NCBI GenBank assembly: GCA_963576565.1
Contig: OY755039.1
Span: 29,526,602-29,590,601 of the forward strand
Length of the DNA stretch: 64,000 nt
DNA from: Aspidapion aeneum
Lineage: Eukaryota > Arthropoda > Insecta > Coleoptera > Brentidae
Reading direction: 5' to 3'
In this document: positions 41,501 to 43,611 of the stretch, one piece after another
How positions within the stretch are numbered: the first letter of the stretch is position 1
Layout of the letters: every line of letters starts with the position of its first letter
Position numbers and translations under genes: made by a program
Notes under the pieces: model-generated
Told to the model about the DNA's origin: nothing
The model's database searches: none
What the model saw: the letters and a program-made list of their open reading frames with translations, nothing else

Positions 41501-42341
41501 GTGGCAACTTGTGTTGTGGAAAAATAGACACTGTAAAATTTTCGAAATAAAATGTATTTTTGCATAATTATGTGTAATATATAGAAAAAAAATTTAATAC
41601 ATAATACAGTCGAACCTCTCTAACTCGAACTTAAAGGGACAACCAAAACAGTTTGAGTTATGGAGAATTCGAGTTATAGAAATTCGAGTTAAACAAGTTA
41701 AAATACATTAAAAAAGTGCAGGGACCACTAAAAAGGTTCGAGTTATGGAGAGGTTCGAGTTATAGAGAGGTTCGAGTTATAGAGGTTCGAGTTAGAGAGA
41801 ACCTCTATAACTGTATCTGATTTTATTTCAAAATAAAAATTGCTTAGTGTATATGCTAAAAGAATAAAATTTAAAATGTTATGTTAAAACTTTTTTTAAG
41901 AAAAATAATGATTTTCAGCGTCATTTTTTCTCCTCAAAATATGTTGCCATGAACATGCTTTTACAAAATTGAAATATCTTGTAAAATAAGCAAGGTACAA
42001 GGGTTTGTATCTTTTCAAAAATCGCCCGTATAATAAAAATTACCGTGTATGGCAAAAATCGATAGGCTTTTTTAAGATTATTAAAAATTTTGACGGTATG
42101 GGGTAGAATTGGTTTCAGCGATCCGAAAAATATAAGTAACTTTTTTAATTTTTTTTTGTCAAGCTCAACAAATTGAGAGCTTCCTCACTCTTTCAAAGGT
42201 ATAAAACAATTTTTTTTCAATATATTAGGTTTCAATAGTGAAAGCAGCGTAGAAACTTCAGGAGGGTCAAATTTTTCCGACTGTAGACCGAACCCTGATG
42301 GACAGGGTAATGCAAGTGATGATGGAAAAAGCACCAGTTAA
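2412..42341 (+). CDS. C2CD3: C2CD3-like centriolar C2-domain protein, C-terminal part (9 exons, partial at 5')
   Basis: C2CD3 is a multi-C2 centriolar protein needed for centriole elongation and distal-appendage assembly. The visible exons are 2412-2594, 8262-9148, 11124-11250, 21754-21942, 30099-30216, 30578-30839, 36340-36595, 39258-39405 and 42229-42341. They total 2283 nt, exactly 761 codons including TAA, with phases agreeing at all eight junctions. Seen in order: the end of a C2 domain with LPLHQFYLAYR (residues 39-49) and a PVIGTDWW motif; a charged low-complexity stretch; a complete C2 domain split over three exons (about 319-455; HVSIKSANHLP, TYVTF, LIFKVWKKS, GWFNIVDFSG); KRKFTELDEITQRLRLRL (from 506); then an acidic disordered tail. 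The LPLHQFY, IIDFSG-like and KRKFTEL motifs are what I recognise as C2CD3. All introns but one exceed 1.9 kb and are filled with transposons. Human C2CD3 is over 2300 residues, so most of the protein is upstream. Confidence 0.88.
2661..2860. repeat. palindromic MITE
   Basis: CGTCTGCCGTACAAAGC at the left matches GCTTTGCACGGCAGACG at the right in inverted orientation, and the match continues through CTAGTAA/TTACTAG. About 200 bp, no ORF, inside a C2CD3 intron. The flanks (TTACA and TAGTG) give no clear duplication. Confidence 0.65.
2861..3821 (+). other. C2CD3 intron, AT-rich, nothing recognised
   Basis: Contains A/T-rich runs around 3410-3660 that leave accidental open frames with lysine/isoleucine/asparagine-rich composition and no family similarity. 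Confidence 0.5.
3822..3895 (+). other. strongly structured hairpin segment, possible ncRNA
   Basis: Three nested complementary arms are visible: GGGCA at 3822 with TGCCC at 3891; TGGTGGAAG at 3827 with CTTCCACCA at about 3870; and ACCCTCGG with CCGGGGT around a TCAA loop. The GC-rich 74-nt block lies in very AT-rich intron DNA. It matches no tRNA, snRNA or SECIS pattern I can check. It could be a transcript-borne hairpin or a decayed repeat end. Confidence 0.35.
4632..5045. repeat. duplicated dispersed repeat ending in (CATA)n
   Basis: A block containing TTGTCATCGGAACTA and GCAAAATTTGAAGTCAATCGGAT occurs at 4650-4705 and again at 4918-4970. The second copy is followed after a short gap by a CATA tetranucleotide run (5007-5043). 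This arrangement is typical of the 3' end of arthropod retroposons with microsatellite tails, but I see no coding part and assign no clade. Confidence 0.5.
5046..5984 (+). other. C2CD3 intron with unclassified repeat fragments
   Basis: No gene. A GTCTGTCTGTCTG run at 5470 precedes CTCAAAAACCGATTTTACCCAAATTTGGC-like repeat text of the kind common beside arthropod retroposon tails. A short GC-rich stretch (5940-5985) precedes the repeat listed next. Confidence 0.4.
6075..7764 (+). mobile_element. P-element-like transposon (THAP type), decayed
   Basis: The element interrupts repeat R1. Its left end GCAGCCCACGAGAAAGACCG and right end CGGTCTTTATCCTTGGCTGC are imperfect inverted repeats. The target text ending TTGACC is present on both sides (TTTTGACC left, TATTGACC right), consistent with an imperfect 8-bp duplication as made by P elements. 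The interior holds a THAP zinc-finger start and a P-transposase-like segment (see the pseudogene entry). A second copy of the left-end text occurs inside at 6267-6285, just before the THAP start codon. Confidence 0.72.
6289..7580 (+). pseudogene. THAP/P-element transposase pseudogene
   Basis: The first frame starts at ATG 6289 and shows the THAP signature: MPRTCSVVGC (C5, C10), then FNLPVD in the place of the family's F-P-x-D, but a stop at 6409-6411 cuts it after 40 residues. The rest of the zinc finger is legible in another frame around 6431-6480 (VCIKHFPNEQVIW, supplying the C-x2-H pair). From about 6778 to 7266 a frame resembling the central region of THAP9/P transposases follows (NRRYCGYTLMLASSLF and SSSAYMSIYK). 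Later frames to 7580 are fragmentary. With several stops and shifts it cannot make a full transposase. THAP domains bind the element's own DNA ends in this family. Confidence 0.7.
8262..9148 (+). CDS. C2CD3: C2CD3 exon b
   Basis: Acceptor AATTTTAG, donor CCTAG|GTAAGT, phase 0 in and 2 out. The exon opens with LPVIGTDWWEPI, completing the C2 domain of the previous exon, then GQVQILTALGTEQQIEYLE. A roughly 200-residue Ser/Asn/Lys-rich segment follows. It ends with the first strand of the next C2 domain (VFKAHVSIKSANHLP) and a Lys-rich stretch. In-frame reading starts at the splice site, not at an internal start codon. Confidence 0.88.
9193..10145 (-). mobile_element. mariner copy 1, inactive
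   Basis: One end reads TA then CGAGGGTTTTC at 9191-9203, shared with mariner copy 3; the other terminal repeat was not found. On the minus strand the broken frames give a mariner transposase: the N-terminal ECLAELI and DRHVTYREIEALLGIS helix-turn-helix, then GNKMWIYSYEPE, ILHQDNASSHKAQ and SPDLSPNDSYIFPKIK. In the family the first catalytic Asp sits in a (T/S)GD(E/K)xW motif; here it is SGNKMW, so the first Asp is lost. Frames also shift between the blocks. It lies antisense in a C2CD3 intron. Confidence 0.85.
10146..11123 (+). other. C2CD3 intron, nothing recognised
   Basis: AT-rich. A 141-codon open frame at 10294-10719 is rich in Phe/Lys runs, matches no family I know and is taken as chance. 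The interval ends in the acceptor TTATTTGTTTTAG. Confidence 0.45.
11124..11250 (+). CDS. C2CD3: C2CD3 exon c (C2 domain middle)
   Basis: Acceptor TTGTTTTAG, donor AAAT|GTAAGT; phase 2 in, 0 out. It encodes TYVTFETVPSDP and then NVVSKSTSPQWNYECDVEF, the S-T-S-P-x-W type of C2 loop followed by a beta strand. Joined to exons b and d it makes one continuous C2 fold. Confidence 0.9.
11569..11974 (+). repeat. 5' LTR of the Gypsy element
   Basis: Starts TGTTACAAATT and ends CCGTAACA (TG..CA). A TATA-like stretch CCTATATATATAGG at 11761-11774 can serve as promoter and AATAAA at 11912-11917 as poly(A) signal. The 406 bp match the 3' LTR without a difference that I can see. Confidence 0.95.
11977..11994 (+). 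other. primer binding site
   Basis: TGGTGTCAGAAGTGGGAT begins two bases after the LTR's final CA. The TGG start pairs with a tRNA CCA end. The sequence resembles tRNA-Leu primer sites of other insect Gypsy-type elements, but that assignment is from memory. Confidence 0.75.
12008..12840 (+). repeat. Gypsy 5' leader: two sets of tandem repeats
   Basis: A 90-bp unit starting AGTGCAAAGACT occurs twice (12009 and 12099). Then about five diverged units of roughly 115 bp follow to 12840, each with TTCTAGAATATTC or a close variant, ACATTCTACGACG and GACTTCGACATT. The leader has no long frame. Repeats in an untranslated leader could bind host or element proteins; Drosophila gypsy carries insulator sites in the comparable place, but no such sites are shown here. 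Confidence 0.8.
12845..14107 (+). pseudogene. gag: Gypsy gag with one internal stop
   Basis: ATG 12845 opens a frame with a Gln/Asn/Met-rich coiled-coil region (repeats of EQNQxDMKQTM) that meets TAA at 13259-13261. The same frame resumes at once and runs to TAA 14105-14107, so a single nonsense codon splits a 420-codon Gag. The second part has a retrotransposon capsid-like region (PPNFDGTSSWSTYKQQFEAA, then LERRYGDEHLRNLHW). The zinc knuckle reads CFRWGRTGHIQRDC: the second Cys of CX2CX4HX4C is Trp (TGG at 14006-14008). Gag would package the element's RNA. Whether the TAA is suppressed is unknown; simple mutation is the easier reading. Confidence 0.85.
14131..17688 (+). CDS. pol: Gypsy Pol polyprotein (protease, RT, RNase H, integrase)
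   Basis: An open frame of 1185 codons from 14131, in the -1 frame relative to gag and open further upstream through the gag end, so it is probably made by -1 frameshifting just before the gag stop (GGAAAAC at 14098-14104 is a candidate slip site). Domains in order: aspartic protease DTGA (40-43); reverse transcriptase with YLDD at 452-455; RNase H with ILDTDAS (Asp 599/601); integrase with the zinc-binding His/Cys set (H836 ... C870, C873) and D905, D965, E1001, the last two 35 residues apart as in D,D35E; then a GPY/F-like WEGPYKVVKR module. All catalytic residues that I can check are intact. It ends 12 bp before the 3' LTR. The listed start is a non-ATG codon and not meaningful. Confidence 0.94.
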   Translation: MLANGNLAPKIYSIKSLKHTADSLNIDGLINGRKVNITVDTGAAISLLKFKIATRYKIRPTEKKITLKTLTGESADVLGQTDIDLQLGRLKIRHSVLVADIEDEFILGMDLISKHGFAFDNKLNTLRFGNEEFILSNSHINKEPIKVVAVCTTRLVGNSETIIFGRLESKTSSCVGLISQQNTPNTYLVAKSLVKTDKDIPIRVANIFPNSVKINKGEVVALFEPVQKVTRCEEPTSEDTIKLPMEVLQQFETTWQHLTPEEFSKAREFIEEQSNIFETRSSSGRTNLIQHAINTGDAQPIRQPPRRLPMVKQEEVHNLINKMLSDGVIEESSSPWSSPVVLVTKKDGSTRFCVDYRKLNDVTKKDSYPLPRIDDTLTTLAGSFWFSTLDLKSGYWQVGIFEGDKEKTAFSAGSGLYQFNVMPFGLCNAPATFERLMEVVLRGLTWKTCLVYLDDVIVMGKSFQDHLDNLREAFSRIRNANLKLNSKKCFLFQEKVEFLGHVVSREGIHTDEKKLQAIKEWPQPRDKHELRSFLGLCTYYRRFVEGFAKIASPLHRLTEDKAFYRWNTECDQAFRRLKAALCSSPILAYPIPKGKFILDTDASNDGIGAVLSQVQDGEERVIEFFSKKLSKPERNYCVTRKELLAIIKSVDHFHKYLYGQEFLIRTDHAALQWLMKMKQPEGQVARWIEKLQQYHYQIKYRAGRVHNNADALSRRPCPEDCKHCRKIDQKEGITYVRQIKLEPDEEWMSASIRTTQLNDKDVGPILRLKEDNKPRPSWQDIANQGVIFKSLWAQWDSLIVEENILKRAWESADGLTVVNQVVVPRSMVDNIVAECHGGKSGAHLGINKTMDKIRNRFYWVNYFQDVKNWCRRCSTCAASQGPKTRSRGQMKQYNVGLPFERIAIDVAGPFPETKKGNKYILVVMDYFSKWPEVFALPNQEAATVAEVLVNDVFSRFGIPLELHSDQGRNFESKLFQNLCDLLGIHKTRTTALHPQSDGMVERFNKTIEEHLCKVVDEHQTDWDQYIPLFLMAYRTAIHNTTGATPSSILFGRELRLPCDIMFGSPEEEHLEVNDYVERLRQKLNDIHEVVRERIEIASDRMKARYDLKANSSGFKENDQVWLYNPQRKKGRSPKLTPPWEGPYKVVKRINDVVYRIQRSPKSKMKVVHLDRLKPYRGNVDRDDQT
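17689..17700 (+). other. polypurine tract
   Basis: AGAGGAGGATAG lies directly before the 3' LTR, the expected place for plus-strand priming. Confidence 0.75.
17701..18106 (+). repeat. 3' LTR of the Gypsy element
   Basis: 406 bp, same ends as the 5' LTR and the same poly(A) signal (18044-18049). It is followed by the ATAT target duplication. Confidence 0.95.
19481..20342. mobile_element. foldback element built from TAGCGA repeat arrays, 9-bp target duplication
   Basis: The 862-bp element begins GGCTCTGGAACGAAATAGCG and ends in its exact complement. It is flanked by the perfect 9-bp duplication AAAAATGAG (19472-19480 and 20343-20351). Each arm is a tandem array with a period of about 15-16 bp: roughly 17 copies of xxAAAATAGCGA on the left and roughly 14 inverted copies (TCGCTATTTTG) on the right. 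The centre is a second inverted pair of GGTTCG/CGAACC-rich tracts around GGATCCTAGAGGGTGTG. No transposase. Tandem-repeat arms with a 9-bp duplication are the build of Drosophila FB foldback elements. Confidence 0.85.
20440..21340 (+). pseudogene. unrecognised decayed coding remnants
   Basis: Pieces of plus-strand reading frames with protein-like composition lie here, broken by stops and shifts. They include a stretch at about 20540-20770 (KLVANTPPDHNNLF, VYSIYEMQLGLKEIFFLYAL) and one at 21120-21390 (VATALVGKLVSSRTVGFGIY, then TDYSNIKCRC). I cannot assign them to a family. They sit inside the long-TIR element and probably belonged to it. Confidence 0.4.
21754..21942 (+). CDS. C2CD3: C2CD3 exon d (C2 domain end)
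   Basis: Acceptor CGGTTTTTAG, donor CAAT|GTAAGT, 63 codons in phase 0/0. It encodes GQERLIFKVWKKS, then DTVLGFAALDLTVLVSGLP, then GWFNIVDFSGTCNGQIN. This is the last strands of a C2 domain and the conserved C2CD3 block around the W-(Y/F)-N-I-x-D-F-S-G motif. It follows a 10.5-kb intron carrying the Gypsy and foldback elements. Confidence 0.92.
21943..24240 (+). other. C2CD3 intron, no gene recognised
   Basis: AT-rich with scattered low-complexity DNA. At 23403-23465 there is ACAGGATGTTCGTAAGTAGC followed by a C-rich run and ACGGAATGAGATATC, resembling one terminus of a TIR element. A loosely related inverted text lies at 30000-30060, but I could not pair them convincingly. A short ATGTATGTATG/CTGTCTG microsatellite lies at 23870-23935. 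Confidence 0.4.
24241..24372. repeat. palindromic MITE with TTTAA duplication
   Basis: CTGCACATGCGCA at the left pairs with TGCGCATTCGC-type text at the right, and the core CACATAAAATTATCTCCCTC is exactly repeated in inverse orientation 40 bp later. The flanks carry TTTAA on both sides (24236-24240, 24373-24377). 132 bp, no coding. Confidence 0.7.
24373..25044 (+). other. C2CD3 intron, nothing recognised
   Basis: No exon, repeat end or RNA could be supported in this interval. Confidence 0.45.
25045..25890. repeat. inverted array of about 110-180-bp units
   Basis: The left half repeats a unit containing CAAAAACGGTAAGTCGTAG and a CTACAACNACATGT-type stretch (near 25145, 25300 and 25455). The right half carries the same unit inverted (CTTACCGTTTTTGCGTAAA at 25705; GCAAAAAACTGATTTTCG at 25870). 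The axis is near 25545. The arms pair imperfectly. No coding and no clear target duplication. Confidence 0.7.
26060..28191 (+). pseudogene. three-exon THAP-domain gene with a one-base frameshift
   Basis: Exon 1 (26060-26124) starts MPKKCILCDKSDEKW and ends at CACCG|GTAAGT. Exon 2 (26459-26631) starts RFPTDPNKRELWREI and ends TCTAG|GTAAGG. Exon 3 (28072-28191) encodes SSAVDTPKSANIRPDIQFDD and ends ACTTG|GTAAGT. Together exons 1 and 2 show the full THAP zinc-finger pattern: C5 and C8, F-P-x-D, W, then CSDHFDPQYV and a closing VPNALP. The frame slips by one base near 26515-26522, between REISQNGH and CSDHF, so as written the finger is broken. Phases match at both introns. Further exons are not recognised. 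It lies on the same strand inside a C2CD3 intron; it may be a P-element-derived or host THAP gene. Confidence 0.62.
26980..27684. repeat. mariner-type MITE, CAGGGTGTCCC ends
   Basis: Ends CAGGGTGTCCCATAACTTAG and its exact complement, with TA on both sides (26978-26979, 27685-27686). Match continues through GGGGCCATA and TGATAGAGGAGGT. 705 bp with A/T-rich interior and no transposase. It sits in the THAP gene's second intron. Similar ends occur at 47500 and 50540. Confidence 0.82.
28192..30098 (+). other. C2CD3 intron, nothing recognised
   Basis: No further THAP or C2CD3 exon could be recognised. A frame at 29523-29795 (MADKAVPVIF...) lacks family signature. The interval ends in the acceptor GTGTTTTAG at 30098. 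Confidence 0.4.
30099..30216 (+). CDS. C2CD3: C2CD3 exon e
   Basis: Phase 0 in, 1 out, donor TTTTAG|GTAAGT. IHVTPLDSLNRFRKKPPKSQ continues directly from GQIN of exon d, as expected of C2CD3, and is followed by an acidic EEQDDDGSD tract. Confidence 0.88.
30290..30478 (-). mobile_element. 3' fragment of the RTE-like LINE at 57.7-60.2 kb
   Basis: The plus-strand text from CCATGTCGGTTTAGAACG to CACCCTATTGGTCAAG matches 57664-57826 with few changes, including GACTGTTGCCATTCCAGTTTAGGA. It represents the C-terminal end of the LINE frame plus its 3' end, in minus orientation, in the 361-bp intron between exons e and f. Confidence 0.8.
30578..30839 (+). CDS. C2CD3: C2CD3 exon f
   Basis: Acceptor TTTTTTTTAG, donor CCGGG|GTAAGA-type GT at 30840, phase 1 in and 2 out. 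It encodes GRALKRKFTELDEITQRLRL, a helical segment conserved in C2CD3, then a strongly acidic stretch (DEESENENDHVADEF, DLLCIEDDFD). Confidence 0.9.
30840..31189 (+). other. C2CD3 intron, nothing recognised
   Basis: Short AT-rich interval before a LINE fragment. GCTTAACCGATTTTTATAGC near 31090 recalls dispersed repeat R1 but is too short to assign. Confidence 0.4.
31190..31650 (-). mobile_element. LINE 3' fragment with CCHC module and (CTA)n tail
   Basis: On the minus strand a frame reads WMLGRTRKDLGLLIGTLTGH, then NRLRRHMTRIG and CPACGQEEETSRHLVAECEA. This is the C-terminal zinc-binding region of non-LTR elements that carry RNase H. Its 3' end falls in a TAG-repeat run at 31188-31199 (CTA repeats in sense). 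The element at 34745-35420 is the same type. Confidence 0.8.
31651..32071 (+). other. C2CD3 intron, GC-richer unassigned segment
   Basis: 31690-31930 is GC-rich (AGGAGCCGACACGCAGCC and GACGGCGCCGGCGCCAAC) against its surroundings and has competing short frames on both strands. I see no family motif. It may be a fragment of an unrecognised transposon. Confidence 0.4.
32072..32769. mobile_element. hairpin-ended repeat R2, copy 1
   Basis: Begins near ATACTCTGCCAATCTATG and ends GTAGTAGTGTGAGCT. Each end carries its own hairpin: AGCTCACACTA ... TAGTGTGAGCT at 32098-32132 and again at 32735-32769. The interior has three diverged copies of an AACTCCAGACTCAATTACC unit and a CAGA microsatellite. A second copy is at 39763-40485 and a partial copy at 63790-64000. 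Confidence 0.78.
32770..33215 (+). other. C2CD3 intron with possible plus-strand LINE 3' end
   Basis: From about 32930 the DNA becomes GC-richer and ends in CCACCACTACTACCACTACT (33183-33206), like the (CTA)n tails of the two LINE fragments nearby but in the opposite orientation. No LINE frame is legible, so this is tentative. Confidence 0.4.
33417..34072. repeat. near-perfect palindromic element R3, copy 1
   Basis: The arms pair from CTCTTTTTGGGTATTTAGAG (33450) with CTCTAAATACCCAAAAAGGC (34020) inward to an axis near 33740. They include CCCCCTTCGAG/CTCGAAGGGGG and GAATAGGGAAAGTGGG with its complement. The right end reads CAGCCTGTA. About 656 bp, no coding. A second, interrupted copy is at 42480-43450. 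Confidence 0.8.
34073..34744 (+). other. C2CD3 intron, nothing recognised
   Basis: No exon or repeat end except the TAG-repeat run at 34712-34728 that forms the tail of the following minus-strand LINE. Confidence 0.45.
34745..35420 (-). mobile_element. LINE 3' fragment with RNase H domain
   Basis: Minus-strand frames give an RNase H C-terminal half (ELVWVPDHMGVPGNEKVDEHA), then TQKEIQKEWTNTGSARQA. In another frame follow GALVGVPIRHCVLQGHL and CERCWAEDETSAHFL, a zinc module. The order RNase H then CCHC is that of I/LOA-type LINEs. At least one frameshift separates the two parts. The (TAG)n run at 34712 is its tail. Confidence 0.82.
35421..35990 (+). other. C2CD3 intron, nothing recognised
   Basis: No ORF or repeat ends supported. 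GTGACCCTATA/TAGGGGTCAC-like short inverted pieces near 35740-35790 are too small to interpret. Confidence 0.4.
35991..36230. repeat. PIF/Harbinger-type MITE
   Basis: Ends GGCCTGATCTGCAGTTTCAC and GTGAAAGCGGGCCAGGCC are inverted, flanked by TAA on both sides (35988-35990, 36231-36233). A 3-bp TWA duplication with GGCC-type ends fits PIF/Harbinger. The inverted match goes on through CTTCTTG and ACTTCTATTT. 240 bp, no coding. Confidence 0.75.
36340..36595 (+). CDS. C2CD3: C2CD3 exon g
   Basis: Acceptor TTTTAATTAG, donor CTCAAG|GTAATT; phase 2 in, 0 out. It encodes SSKEAPKPVLLGAEAANPTE, then FAEGKQRIDSLLEKLTLLSA, a short amphipathic helix, and a Ser/Asn-rich end. The frame fits both neighbours exactly. 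Confidence 0.83.
36880..37625 (-). mobile_element. mariner copy 2, inactive
   Basis: Minus-strand fragments match copies 1 and 3: CIAELISVFSNEAPHQSTV and DRHVTYREIKASLRISNTF at the N-terminus, VIRSRSVSIKVV, then SLHKAQKTIEFLTQQNVELL and YSPSLNHKYFYTF. In the latter the family S-P-N-D is SLNHK, so the last catalytic Asp is lost. Neither terminal repeat was found. Several frameshifts. Antisense in a C2CD3 intron. Confidence 0.82.
37626..39257 (+). other. C2CD3 intron, nothing recognised
   Basis: No coding signature on either strand and no repeat ends that I can pair. It ends in the acceptor TATTTTCTAG. Confidence 0.45.
39258..39405 (+). CDS. C2CD3: C2CD3 exon h
   Basis: Acceptor TTTTCTAG, donor AAAG|GTAAGT; phase 0 in, 1 out. 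DLDRDSRPNITSCTNVNRFK, then a Ser/Glu-rich segment. It has no domain of its own; support comes from splice signals, frame fit and low-complexity acidic composition like the neighbouring exons. Confidence 0.75.
39406..39719 (+). repeat. C2CD3 intron with recurring GGTTTTATAAA motif
   Basis: GGTTTTATAAA or a one-to-two-base variant occurs about four times between 39455 and 39625. The open frames here follow from this and are not coding. Confidence 0.4.
39720..41345 (-). mobile_element. mariner copy 3, split by repeat R2
   Basis: TA and CGAGGGTTTTTTT at 39718-39732 give one end; the element continues to about 39762, is interrupted by R2, and resumes at about 40486. Minus-strand frames: DRHETYREIAGSLRISKTS, EDES then a stop where W is expected (TAG), YSYEPKNKRQSSG, and LDHPPYSAELSPKDSYTFP. 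The S-P-N-D of the family is SPKD, keeping the Asp. Stops and shifts make it inactive. The far terminal repeat was not found. Confidence 0.83.
39763..40485. mobile_element. hairpin-ended repeat R2, copy 2 (inside mariner 3)
   Basis: Same ends and interior as R2 copy 1. Comparison with mariner copy 1 (GGAACAAAACAGTAG) shows where it landed: GGAATAAAA on its left and AAAATAGATAG on its right, so about four A bases are shared. The terminal hairpin AGCTCACACTACTATAGTAT repeats its complement. Interior CAGA runs produce accidental open frames. Confidence 0.82.
41607..41813. repeat. pogo-type MITE with GAGTTATAGAGAGGTTC repeats
   Basis: Starts CAGTCGAACCTCTCTAACTC and ends GAACCTCTATAACTG, between TA dinucleotides (41605-41606, 41814-41815). 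The arms carry several copies of TTCGAGTTATAGA with an average 16-17-bp spacing. CAGT ends plus TA duplication match the pogo/Tigger branch, as for the remnant at 1171. 207 bp. Confidence 0.8.
41814..42228 (+). other. C2CD3 last intron, nothing else recognised
   Basis: A/T-rich, ending in the acceptor TATATTAG at 42228. Confidence 0.5.
42229..42341 (+). CDS. C2CD3: C2CD3 exon i (last, with stop)
   Basis: Acceptor CAATATATTAG, phase 1 in. It encodes FNSESSVETSGGSNFSD and ends GKSTS then TAA (42339-42341). Acidic, serine-rich tail as in the preceding exons. ATTAAA at 42363-42368 may be the poly(A) signal. Confidence 0.75.
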
Positions 42342-42362
42342 GGTATGACAAAGAAGTTGTAC

Positions 42363-42368
42363 ATTAAA
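42363..42368 (+). terminator. candidate poly(A) signal of C2CD3
   Basis: ATTAAA lies 22 bp after the stop codon. No canonical AATAAA is closer. A very short 3' UTR would result, so a more distal signal is possible. Confidence 0.35.
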
Positions 42369-42479
42369 AAGAAAACATCACAATTTAATTAAGCCTCATT
42401 TTCACTTGCAAGTCAATTTGCCTAGACTAGAATCCCTGTAAGTATGACTTATTTTAAAATATGCATACAGGGTCTCTCG

Positions 42480-43450
42480 CCTAGACTACTTTTACCACTT
42501 GCAAAGCTCCTAAAAATTATTGATGTTTACTTGCCGAGCTTTTGAGAAGTTTCGGTTACTTCAAGGTGAGGCATATCAAAACGGAGTTCACGCATTTGAA
42601 TGTCCTTGCAACCGTGTAAAAATTTCAAAAATCTATCCATTAGTTTTTAAGATATTTGCCTTCATACTTTCAAATTTCATATGGACTGATAAAATAAAAA
42701 TTTAATTGGAATTCCATGTTAAATTTGCAAGTTTGAAAGCAAATATCTCAAAAACAAATCGATGGATTTTCGAAATTTTTACACGGTTGTTAAGATATTC
42801 AAGAGGGCTTCAAAATAAGGTATTACTAGACCCACTTTCCCTATTCAAAATATAGGAATGCAAACAAGGCTTTTTATACTTCGTGCAAAATTTATTGAAA
42901 AATTCTTGGCAAAGCGCTTTCGGTCTATACGACTATCATCAGTGCCTCAAAGCTAGTTAAGATCCTAAAATTTGGTTCTTCAGTTTATGATTGGACATCA
43001 TAGGACAGCACAATTTTAAAAAACTTACAAACTACTTCAAAATTTTTAAAAATTTCAGGTACATTTTACAGTTATAGTATTATTATTATTTATGTTAAAA
43101 TTGACTAATAAAATAATAATTTATGGTTTGAAACCAAAATTTTAACATAAATAATAATAGAACTGTAAAATGAACCAGAAATTTTTAAAAATTTTTAAGT
43201 AGTGTGTAAGTTTTTTAAAATTATGCTGTCCTTTGATGTCCAATCATAAACTGAAGAACCAGATTTTAAGATCTTAACTAGCTTTAAGGCACTGATGATG
43301 GTCGTATAGACCGAAAGAGCTTTGCCAAGAATTTTTCAATAAATTTTGCACGAAGTACAAAAAGCCTTGTTTGCAAGTATATAGTGTCCCCCACGCAAAC
43401 AAAATCGAGCGTTTCTCCAAATTCGCACTCTAAATACCCAAAAAGGGCCG
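42480..43450. repeat. palindromic element R3, copy 2, interrupted
   Basis: The text shared with R3 copy 1 (ACCCACTTTCCCTATTCAAA, TCCAAATTCGCACTCTAAAT, CCCAAAAAGG) is present, with an axis near 42712, but the right arm is cut by a second palindrome at 42859-43375. The left outer part is diverged. It lies in the convergent gap between the two host genes. Confidence 0.72.
42859..43375. repeat. palindromic MITE nested in R3
   Basis: TGCAAACAAGGCTTTTTATA at the left pairs with AAAAAGCCTTGTTTGCA at the right. The match is nearly complete across about 250-bp arms (GAAGAACCAGATTTTAAGAT against ATCCTAAAATTTGGTTCTTC), with the axis near 43117. 517 bp, no coding. No clear target duplication. Confidence 0.82.
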
Positions 43451-43558
43451 ATAGAAAATTAAAACTTTTTGTTGATTTAAATCCCAGGTAGGCCAAATTG
43501 TAAATTAATGGTATTTCTTAATTTTCTGAAGATATTCACGATAATGATAGTTTAACTG

Positions 43559-43611
43559 TTATTGCCAGAGGGCAGCTAGGACCTCCGAGCGGCGTTCTAC
43601 CTCCCTCTGGC
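43559..43611 (-). CDS. SHIPPO gene exon 5 (last, candidate)
   Basis: Minus-strand acceptor CCAAAAAG, then 2 nt completing a split Cys codon, QREVERRSEVLAALWQ and TAA. The frame fits the preceding exon only with its GTTAAC donor. Short and without domain, so moderately uncertain. Confidence 0.5.
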
